This document shows, one piece after another, positions 57,540 to 64,000 of a stretch of DNA of 64,000 bases. A program made the position numbers and the translations under genes. The DNA lies in contig NZ_DS990391.1 in the NCBI RefSeq assembly GCF_000155475.1, forward strand, positions 507,318-571,317, given 5' to 3'. The notes below the pieces were generated by a model. The model saw only the letters and a program-made list of their open reading frames with translations. It had not been told where the DNA came from and searched no databases. Positions within the stretch are counted from its first letter, which is position 1; every line of letters starts with the position of its first letter. The DNA is from Helicobacter cinaedi CCUG 18818 = ATCC BAA-847. GTDB taxonomy: Bacteria; Campylobacterota; Campylobacteria; Campylobacterales; Helicobacteraceae.

Positions 57540-59003
57540 TTATGCTGCCATTGGTGTGGCATTTTGTGGCTCTTTGTCAAGCACTCTACCTGATGAGATT
57601 GTCATCATAATGTTGTAAATAAACATAATGAATCCTATCAAATACATCAAGCCACCAATCGCACGGATAAGATAATAAGGGAATAGTGCCGTAACAGTGT
57701 CAATAAAGCTATACACAAGACTTCCATTCTCATCTACATCTCTCCACATCATACCTTGTGTGATACCTGCAATCCACATACTTGAGAAATACAAGATAAT
57801 TCCTGTTGTCATAATCCAGAATTGCGCGTCCATAAGCTTTTTGGAGTAAATCTCACGCTTAAAGATTCTAGGCACCATATGGAAGCACGCAGCAATCACC
57901 ATAAAGCCAACCCAGCCAAGAGCCGCATCGTGAACATGCCCGATAATCCAATCTGTGAAGTGTGCCAAGCCATTTACCGAGCGGATAGACTGAATCGGTC
58001 CTTCAAGTGTGGTGAGCATATACCAAGTAGAAGCAAGGATTAAGAATTTAATCATTGGCGATTCTTTGATTTGATGCCACTGCCCTCGCATTGTAAGAAG
58101 CATATTAATCGCCGTTCCCCAAGAAGGCAAAATAAGAATAACAGAGAAAACAGATCCAAGAGTCTGAATCCAATCAGGCGTAGTTGAGTAAATAAGGTGA
58201 TGCCCACCCGCCCAAATATAAATAAACATAAGTCCCCAGAATGAGAATAGCGTGAGCTTATAAGAGAAAATAGGCTGTCCAGATTCTTTAGGAAGGAAGT
58301 AATAGATTAACCCGATGATACCTGAAGTAAAGACGAATGCAACGGCATTATGCCCCCACCACCATTGCACCATCGCATCATTTGTCCCTGCATAGAATGA
58401 AATTGAATGCAGCACACTCCCCACACCTGCGACAAAATAAGTAGGAATAGCAAGGTTATTAAAGATATAAAGTGCAGAGATTCCCACAAATGTAGCGATA
58501 AAATACCACAACGAAATGTAAATAGTCTGCTCACGCCTTACACCCATACTTCCAAAAAGGCTAACTCCCCACAATACCCACACAACAACCACGATAATAT
58601 CAAGAGGCCAAATAAGCTCGGAGTATTCTTTTGATTGTGTTAAACCAGCAAAAAGCGAGATAACAGCAAGTGCCATAAGCACGATATAAATCCAAAAATG
58701 TGCTAAACCAACCGTACGCAAAAATGGATGCTCTTTGTAAGTAATCTTTAGCACTCTTTGTCCTAAATAATACCACGAAGCCCAAATCCCACTAAGAGTA
58801 AAACCATAGATAATACCATTAGTATGAAGCGGTCTAAGTCGCCCAAAAGTCCCGTATTCTGAAGCTAGATAGTTTAAATCTGGGAATGCCATTTGAAATG
58901 CGATAACTACCCCAATGAGTAGTCCCACAAAGCCAAATGCCATCGCAGAAAAAACAAATAACTTAGCAATTGAGTAATCATACTCGAGCGTATTTGTCTG
59001 CAT
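57540..59003 (-). CDS. ccoN: cbb3-type cytochrome c oxidase subunit I
   Basis: 487 residues, about 12 helices. Haem and CuB histidines are visible in LRPLHTNGIIYGF, QWWWGHNAVAFVF, GGHHLIYSTTPDW and IIGHVHDAALGW. It is the high-affinity oxygen-reducing, proton-pumping subunit. First gene of a minus-strand operon that runs through ccoOQP, DUF4006, fixH and the pilin-like genes to 52568. Confidence 0.95.
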   Translation of the reverse strand: MQTNTLEYDYSIAKLFVFSAMAFGFVGLLIGVVIAFQMAFPDLNYLASEYGTFGRLRPLHTNGIIYGFTLSGIWASWYYLGQRVLKITYKEHPFLRTVGLAHFWIYIVLMALAVISLFAGLTQSKEYSELIWPLDIIVVVVWVLWGVSLFGSMGVRREQTIYISLWYFIATFVGISALYIFNNLAIPTYFVAGVGSVLHSISFYAGTNDAMVQWWWGHNAVAFVFTSGIIGLIYYFLPKESGQPIFSYKLTLFSFWGLMFIYIWAGGHHLIYSTTPDWIQTLGSVFSVILILPSWGTAINMLLTMRGQWHQIKESPMIKFLILASTWYMLTTLEGPIQSIRSVNGLAHFTDWIIGHVHDAALGWVGFMVIAACFHMVPRIFKREIYSKKLMDAQFWIMTTGIILYFSSMWIAGITQGMMWRDVDENGSLVYSFIDTVTALFPYYLIRAIGGLMYLIGFIMFIYNIMMTISSGRVLDKEPQNATPMAA

Positions 59004-59103
59004 GCAATCTCCTTGTTCGTGTTTTGAAAAATACGAGATTTATTCTAATGCCTTTGAAGTTATAGCTACCTTAAAAAGTTAATATAAAAATAACAAAACG
59101 CTT

Positions 59104-60348
59104 TCAAATGGCAAAAAAGTGGCTGATTTTTTTCATAAATTGCTTAAAATCGGCTTGTTTTTCTTTATTTTTTGATAGATTAGGATTTTTTTCATCATCT
59201 GCTTTTTGATGAGATTCTAATAGACAAAGCTCCGCAAAGAGCAGTTTTCTAAGCCTTGGTGGAATTTTTGATTTTTGACAAAAAGTTTTAAAATCCCTTG
59301 TCATCGGTGGAATCGTTACATTTTTATACATATCAAATATATCCACTGCCACAAAGAGAGCCGATTCACTATGTGTAACCATCAAATAATGAATCTTAAC
59401 GCAAAATCCACCCTTCACAATCTCTTTGCGTTGAGCAAAACTTAGCACATAGCCGCAAAGCTTTGCTATCTTATCGCAGCCTTGCAAAAGCCTATTTTGC
59501 TCTATTCCCCTGCTTATGCTGTCGTTTTCACCCATATTTTCACGCTTGTTTTCCCGCCACAAAGTAGATTCTAGCTTAAAAATCACTCCGCCCTGACTAC
59601 ATATACAATCCTTAGAATCTTGCGTAAGCCTTGCCACACACTCTAGCCTTAGCCTTTTTACACTTGGCGTATTTAGGCGTTGCTTATCCTGCTTAAGATA
59701 TTCTAGGCTTTTAGCAATCCCCCTGCCATACTCCCTTGTTAGCTCATTAGCAAATCTCACCCGAAAAGCATTCCGCTTAAAGCCTAAATCCGCATTGCTA
59801 GAATCTTCAAAATACTTTAGCCCTTTCTCCTTGCAGTAGGTATAAATCTCATCTTTGCTTATAGATTCTAAAGGTCGCACGATATGGTAGCTTATTTTAG
59901 CATTCCGCCAAGATTCAAAACCCAGCAGATTTTCCAGCCCAGCCCCACGCGTAAGCTGCATAAGCAACCACTCAAAGCGATCATTAAGCTGATGAGCTAA
60001 AATCAACGCCCCATAGCCATACGATTGCATAATCTCATCAAAAAAGGAGAATCTAAACGCCCTTGCTTGAGATTCAAAGTTTTGAGAAAATTGCGGTGCG
60101 TGGGAGATGAAGCAGTGTTTCTTATAGAGTTTAGCCAAATGCTGTGCGTGGGATAGCTCATCATCAGCTTCCTTGCGTGTGTGATAATGCACAATGGCTA
60201 TATCAAAGGGAATCTTATATTCCACAAGCAAAAAAAATAACGCCGTAGAATCCACCCCACCAGAAAAGCCAAGCAGATTCTTAGAATCTGCTAAAGGCAA
60301 AATCTTTTCTTTCAAGCGAAGTGCTAAAGGCGATAAAAATGTGGGCAT
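59104..60348 (-). CDS. tilS: tRNA(Ile)-lysidine synthase
   Basis: 414 residues. PP-loop SGGVDST (residues 29-35), then VHYHTRKEADDELSHA and LILAHQLNDRFEWLLMQLTRGAG. It converts C34 of the AUA-reading tRNA-Ile to lysidine. Longer than H. pylori TilS because of a central and C-terminal extension rich in Cys and basic residues. Its C-terminus is near the ccoN promoter region. Monocistronic. Confidence 0.93.
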   Translation of the reverse strand: MPTFLSPLALRLKEKILPLADSKNLLGFSGGVDSTALFFLLVEYKIPFDIAIVHYHTRKEADDELSHAQHLAKLYKKHCFISHAPQFSQNFESQARAFRFSFFDEIMQSYGYGALILAHQLNDRFEWLLMQLTRGAGLENLLGFESWRNAKISYHIVRPLESISKDEIYTYCKEKGLKYFEDSSNADLGFKRNAFRVRFANELTREYGRGIAKSLEYLKQDKQRLNTPSVKRLRLECVARLTQDSKDCICSQGGVIFKLESTLWRENKRENMGENDSISRGIEQNRLLQGCDKIAKLCGYVLSFAQRKEIVKGGFCVKIHYLMVTHSESALFVAVDIFDMYKNVTIPPMTRDFKTFCQKSKIPPRLRKLLFAELCLLESHQKADDEKNPNLSKNKEKQADFKQFMKKISHFFAI

Positions 60349-60455
60349 AGGCTAACCTTAAAGTAAATTACTAAAACGCCCCGAATTATAGCAGAATCTA
60401 CTCTATGTAGAGATTCTAAAAACCTAGCTATCCTTTATAAAATCATCATTTATCT

Positions 60456-60923
60456 TTAATGTATGTTGGTAATTTTATCATTATGTAAAGCGGTAAGAAA
60501 CTCGCTCATTTTCTCACCAAAATATTTTTTAAAGTTCTCCGCATTTATCATATCGCTCTTGGCATTGTTGCATAACGCACACGCAAAAACGCAATTATTA
60601 GGCTCATACCCAAGATTGGGATTAAGCCTATCAATATGAAGTGTCCCTGTGAAAGAGGGCTTTTTAGATTCTATTTTATGGGTTTTTACATTTTGTGTTT
60701 TATCGGTATTCTGCTGATTATCTTCATCTTTTTTAGGGAAAAGCTCCTTTAGCACTTCCTCTGTCGTGCCACAATAATAACAACTTTTTTCTTGCTCCTT
60801 ATACCACTCATAAAATTCTTTAAATTCAAACCCACCGTTCTTTTTAATCCGAGACTTAAGGGAGCTGTATCTCCGTTTAGCGTCCCTTATTTCATTATTA
60901 ATCTCATCTTGATTCTTTTCCAA
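60456..60923 (-). CDS. HNH-type nuclease-like protein
   Basis: 155 residues from TTG; an in-frame stop lies 5 codons upstream, so no ATG start exists. CYYCG and FACALCN give a zinc-binding CxxC pair, and LHIDRLNPNLGYEPNNCV is the HNH core with Asn-Asn-Cys. A charged insert (KDEDNQQNTDKTQNVKT) splits the two. The family includes homing, phage and restriction nucleases. It overlaps a 52-residue ORF by 37 bases. Confidence 0.65.
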   Translation of the reverse strand: MEKNQDEINNEIRDAKRRYSSLKSRIKKNGGFEFKEFYEWYKEQEKSCYYCGTTEEVLKELFPKKDEDNQQNTDKTQNVKTHKIESKKPSFTGTLHIDRLNPNLGYEPNNCVFACALCNNAKSDMINAENFKKYFGEKMSEFLTALHNDKITNIH

Positions 60924-61045
60924 AATTGTTTTATTTCATCTCTACTAGCTGATAGCCCTGCTAGGTTAAGTTGCTTTTCTACGCTGTTTATCGTATTGAC
61001 AAAGCAATTCCCAACACATATAAGAAACTTAGCCATAATATCCAT
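60887..61045 (-). CDS. small ORF upstream of the HNH gene
   Basis: 52 codons with a strong AAGGAG seven bases before ATG. Reads MDIMAKFLICVGNCFVNTIN, then KQLNLAGLSASRDEIKQFWK. It ends inside the HNH gene in another frame, which suggests translational coupling to the TTG start of that gene. No family. Confidence 0.4.
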   Translation of the reverse strand: MDIMAKFLICVGNCFVNTINSVEKQLNLAGLSASRDEIKQFWKRIKMRLIMK

Positions 61046-61327
61046 TTTCACTCCTTATTTTGATTTTGAATCTCTTTTGTGAGATTTTCTACTTGCTCCT
61101 CTAAAGCTTAAGACTTTATTGAAACAAACACACAAATTGCACTCACTTATGAAAACGAGTGCTTCCTAAAGCTGAGCAATCTCAGCTAATACCAAAACTC
61201 CCTATTTATAGTCTAATAGGCTAATACTCAACCTAAGACTCAAAGGATCTTACAAAAAAAACGCTGATTAAATTAATCTCTAAGGCTCCAGCATACAGCT
61301 AACATTGCAAACAATTTTTGGCTCAAG
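61046..61327. other. gene-free stretch with remnants
   Basis: No intact gene. Just before the small ORF a minus-strand frame reads ALEEQVENLTKEIQNQNKE and stops, which looks like the 3' end of a lost coiled-coil gene. Two short hairpins are seen (AGCTGAG/CTCAGCT at 61170-61187; CCTATT/AATAGG at 61201-61220). This is a decayed junction between the HNH locus and citMHS. Confidence 0.4.
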
Positions 61328-61365
61328 AAGCGAGAGTTTTGCTAAAAACTTCGCTTGTTTTCTTG
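61328..61365. terminator. hairpin after the citrate-carrier gene
   Basis: AAGCGA-g-AGTTTT, loop GCTA, AAAACT-TCGCTT: a 12-bp stem with one bulge, 29 bases past the stop of the citMHS gene. The plus-strand side is followed by GTTTTCTTG. It probably serves the citMHS transcript although the T-run favours the other strand. Confidence 0.5.
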
Positions 61366-61384
61366 CTTTGAAACTAACAAATAA

Positions 61385-62773
61385 TCAAAAGAAGTGAATA
61401 ATCCCCAAAGAAGCACCACAGCTTAAACATATCAATGAAACTCCCCAAACCCAAAAGAAACTTTTGCTGATGTGTTCTTTAATACTAACACCGCTAAGTC
61501 CGCACCCTAGCAGTGTTGCTGGGACAACAGGAGAAATAAAAGTGGCACAATTTCGTGCGACAACCATAATGATTGCAATACTCATAGGATCTATGCCTAA
61601 ACTTTGGGTAATTCCAACCACGATGGGCATAATGCCAAAGAAGTAAGAATCCGTGCAAAAAATTAATGCCATAGGCACAGCACTCAAGCCAACGATTAAA
61701 GGGATTAAAACCAATGCCCAATGGGGTAGAATCTCCAAAATTACACTTGCCATAACTTTCATAATCCCAGATTTGTCAAATACCCCAATCAAGATTCCAG
61801 CGGCAAAAAGTGTAGTGGCCATCATAATAGCACTTTTAGAGTATTTGTCTATAAGTTTTTGAGCTATCTCCAACTTGGGATAATTAATAAACAAGATAAG
61901 ACAGAACCCTAACATAAATAAAAAATAGCTAGGCAGGACATTTACAATGAGTAGCACCAAAATCCCCAAAAGCACAATGAGATTCAAGAAGAAGGACTTA
62001 TCTCTTGTATATTCCCCTTTTTCTAGCTCGTGATGGCTTATGCTTATCTCAATCTTCCCAGCTCCTAGTGCTATTTCCCTTCGTGCCAAGATAAAGGCAA
62101 CTCCAAATGCACAAAGCAGCCCGATTGCTTGAATGGGGATAAGGTTATACCAAATGTCATTTGCCTCTGCACCAATAATCGTAGCAGCCCTGAGTGTAGG
62201 ACCACCCCAAGGAAGGAGATTCATAACACCCAAAGAAATCGCCATAATCGTCATTAAGGTTGTTTTACGCATTCCCAATTTTTCATAAATAGGCAACATT
62301 GCCGGAATTACTATTAAGAAGCTAGAAGCCCCAGAACCGTCTAAATGTGCAATAACCGAGATAAGCACGGTTAAAAAGCAGATACCATACACATTGTTTT
62401 TGCTAAATTTTAATAGATGATTGATGATTTTGTTAAATACTCCTGCTTCATTCAACAATCCAAAAAATAAGATAGCAAAGATAAATAACACTGCCGTGGA
62501 GCTAACGCTGCTAATCCCTTGTTTGATGAAAAAACTCAACGCCTTAAAGTCAAAAACGGGATTTTCTATTTTTGCGAAATAAGCAATTTCAAATTTATCC
62601 TTTAACAAGCCTCCAATGCCCAGCTGCAAGTTTATATCCAGCAAGGCAAGTCCAATAGCACTACAACCTGATACGATTATGAACGCCACGGCAGGATTTG
62701 TCTTTTCTGTTAGCAGTAAATACACAATGAGAATGAGCGAACCAAATCCAACAAATGCTAAGAAAAATTCCAT
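61385..62773 (-). CDS. CitMHS family citrate-metal transporter
   Basis: 462 residues, about 12 helices. HLDGSGASSFLIVIPAMLPIYEKL and MNLLPWGGPTLRAATIIG are the CitMHS signatures. These secondary carriers take up citrate complexed with Mg or Ca, driven by protons. It stands alone between the HNH locus and hugZ. No regulator is next to it. Confidence 0.87.
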   Translation of the reverse strand: MEFFLAFVGFGSLILIVYLLLTEKTNPAVAFIIVSGCSAIGLALLDINLQLGIGGLLKDKFEIAYFAKIENPVFDFKALSFFIKQGISSVSSTAVLFIFAILFFGLLNEAGVFNKIINHLLKFSKNNVYGICFLTVLISVIAHLDGSGASSFLIVIPAMLPIYEKLGMRKTTLMTIMAISLGVMNLLPWGGPTLRAATIIGAEANDIWYNLIPIQAIGLLCAFGVAFILARREIALGAGKIEISISHHELEKGEYTRDKSFFLNLIVLLGILVLLIVNVLPSYFLFMLGFCLILFINYPKLEIAQKLIDKYSKSAIMMATTLFAAGILIGVFDKSGIMKVMASVILEILPHWALVLIPLIVGLSAVPMALIFCTDSYFFGIMPIVVGITQSLGIDPMSIAIIMVVARNCATFISPVVPATLLGCGLSGVSIKEHISKSFFWVWGVSLICLSCGASLGIIHFF

Positions 62774-62933
62774 TTGAACACCTTTGTAAGTATAGAAATA
62801 GGGAAAGAAATAAGGTAATGTAAAAATTTTTTTAAAATATTAATACGGTGAGAAAAGTAACCCAGATTTACTAAAATGTTACATAAAGTAATCTAGGAGA
62901 TAGTAGCACATAAACAAGGTGTGAAGCCACCCT

Positions 62934-62966
62934 GCAAAAACAGAATCTTAGCTTAAAGTCTAAGCT
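62934..62966 (-). terminator. terminator of hugZ
   Basis: On the minus strand AGCTTA, a 5-base loop and TAAGCT overlap the last hugZ codons and are followed by AAGATTCTGTTTTTG. Short stem but good T-run. Confidence 0.45.
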
Positions 62967-63739
62967 TTGTGGGGATTGTGTGGGCTATGGGGATTCCCGT
63001 GTGGATTCCCACTACCGCCAACTTGCTTAATCTCACCATTTGGCAGAATATCATACGCCGCACCAAATCCCTTGACAAACCGCCCAAGACCAAGCTCTAG
63101 CCTGATAAGATGAAAATCACTCATTTTGCGTATGGTCTTTATGCCACCAGCTCCGCCCATAGCAGATTCTAAACTATCCAGTGCCTTTTCAAACTCGCTA
63201 GAATCTCGCTCAATAAACACCGCATTGACACGATATTTAAGCCGCTTACGCAAAATCACAGACTTTGCCTTGCTCTCATCTTCTAAAAACATCACCTCTA
63301 CTTTGCTAGGATTTGCCGATATGCTTTCAAAATGCTCCGCCACTTCGCTAATGTAGATATACAACGCCCCATCAACCTGTATAAGCGGAGAATATGAAGA
63401 TATGGCATTGCCCTGCTTATCAATACTTGCGATGATTATTGAGCCAAACTCTTTTTTAAAAGATTCTATCTCATCGGCTATACCGCTGACATCGGTGGCT
63501 TTAGCCGCCTGACACAAGGAAATAATAGAATCTTTAATGCTCTTTTCATCTGCCTTTTGTGGAAACTCCACACGCAAGGACAGATTCTCGTTATACACAA
63601 TATCTAACCCCACAAAATCCACGCCTACAAGCTTGGCATTTTGCACTTCAACCTGTGGATTGCCATATTTTTTACACAACGCAATAAGTTCGCTTTGATG
63701 ATGCTCATTCATATGGGCTAAAATACTTTCAAAACTCAT
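62960..63739 (-). CDS. hugZ: haem oxygenase of the HugZ family
   Basis: 259 residues. MNEHHQSELIALCKKYG at the N-terminus and the split-barrel pyridox-type domain (FGSIIIASIDKQGNAISSYSPL, LYIYISEVAEHFESI, RLKYRVNAVFIER) match H. pylori HugZ, which degrades haem to release iron. The C-terminal tail has four NPH/SPH repeats (GNPHGNPHSPHNPHKA); in HugZ a C-terminal His ligates haem, so this tail is probably the ligand region. Transcription is from the minus strand; the sequence TTTGATAATAAA upstream could be part of a Fur site. Confidence 0.9.
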   Translation of the reverse strand: MSFESILAHMNEHHQSELIALCKKYGNPQVEVQNAKLVGVDFVGLDIVYNENLSLRVEFPQKADEKSIKDSIISLCQAAKATDVSGIADEIESFKKEFGSIIIASIDKQGNAISSYSPLIQVDGALYIYISEVAEHFESISANPSKVEVMFLEDESKAKSVILRKRLKYRVNAVFIERDSSEFEKALDSLESAMGGAGGIKTIRKMSDFHLIRLELGLGRFVKGFGAAYDILPNGEIKQVGGSGNPHGNPHSPHNPHKA

Positions 63740-63770
63740 AAAAACTCCTTTGATAATAAACTGAAGAGGG

Positions 63771-63816
63771 TTGCATAGAGGCTACCTTAAGGAGATAAGA
63801 TAGCCTATTTATGCAA
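63771..63816. repeat. strong interrupted inverted repeat upstream of hugZ
   Basis: TTGCATA-GAGGCTA (63771-63784) pairs with TAGCCT-ATT-TATGCAA (63801-63816). Thirteen pairs with a small internal loop. No T-run on either side. From here to the window end (63817-64000) I see no gene; a CTATCCC/GGGGTAT pair near 63950-63976 is the only other structure. Confidence 0.5.
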
Positions 63817-64000
63817 TCAAACAACAAATAAGGAAGGAAAAGATGCTTTGCTAACCCGCCCAGCCCTACCAAACCATACTTTAGATTCTAGATTTTGCAT
63901 TGTCTTTTTTGCAGTGTTCTTATCAGTCCTGTCGGCGTCTTTTAAGATTCCCTATCCCTTTCAAATGGGGTATGCCTTAAGCTTGGTAAATCAATCGCAC

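Noticed and set aside
61170-61220. Short hairpins as a possible tRNA or small RNA
   Set aside because: No cloverleaf, no TTCGA loop and no promoter or terminator around them.
63840-64000. Signal recognition particle RNA, because of GGAAGGA near 63831
   Set aside because: The conserved apical-loop sequence and helix pairing of 4.5S RNA are not present.

Overview
The window looks like a chromosomal segment of an enterohepatic-type Helicobacter (Campylobacterota). The evidence is low GC, H. pylori-like gene strings (NFACT/recN/nadK; flhX-ribE-tatD-mltD-rlpA then kdsC-lptC-lptA-engB-mrdA; pseB-coaBC; ccoNOQP), a cbb3 oxidase, PseB and HugZ. Unlike H. pylori, it carries hisB and a CitMHS citrate carrier. 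There is no rRNA, no tRNA that I could recognise, no CRISPR array and no intact insertion sequence. 

Layout. 0.2-6.2 kb (minus): NFACT protein, recN, nadK and two exported or anchored proteins of unknown role. 6.3-9.2 kb: endonuclease I, a TM2 protein, a J-domain protein and an isochorismatase-like hydrolase. 9.2-17.4 kb (minus): ackA-pta, a NIT-domain chemoreceptor, rimO, fabI and tpiA, with a decayed small gene between fabI and tpiA. 17.4-27.7 kb (plus) is a restriction-modification island. It starts at a scar where a 49-bp copy of the polA start region is joined to the 3' end of an aldo/keto reductase. It then holds a type III mod-res pair, a MerR-like regulator, fragments of a lost R-M system, and an operon of one amino-methyltransferase, one Hpy99I-like His-Me nuclease and two D12-class adenine methyltransferases. 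27.7-29.5 kb: an MFS exporter and an MdaB-like reductase, each behind an almost identical promoter with a 19-bp spacer, the architecture used by MerR-family activators. 

29.5-32.1 kb (minus): crcB, an ABC-2 permease, flhX and ribE. 32.2-40.5 kb (plus): tatD, mltD-like, rlpA, hisB and a chain of overlapping envelope genes (kdsC, lptC, lptA, engB, GNAT, membrane protein, mrdA/PBP2). 40.5-47.4 kb (plus): pseB, ferritin, coaBC, a conserved hypothetical and a large FAD/Fe-S dehydrogenase. 47.3-49.6 kb is a small accessory patch: a gene split by a 16-bp tandem duplication, a HARE-HTH/PD-(D/E)XK-like protein, a small exported protein and a divergent XRE regulator with two matching palindromic operators. 

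49.6-59.0 kb (minus): polA, then a long cco operon read ccoN-O-Q-P, DUF4006 protein, 35-aa peptide, TPM-like protein, FixH and three pseudopilin-like proteins. 59.1-63.7 kb (minus): tilS, an HNH protein with a small upstream ORF, citMHS and hugZ. The right end holds a strong inverted repeat and no gene I recognise. 

The best candidates for something new are: the MerR regulon split by the R-M island; a palindromic mobile element (about 30-bp inverted ends) inserted in frame inside mod; the polA/AKR scar; the accessory patch at 47.3-49.6 kb; pseudopilin-like genes hitched to the cbb3 oxidase operon; and a strong excess of the word AGAATCT/AGATTCT across the window.
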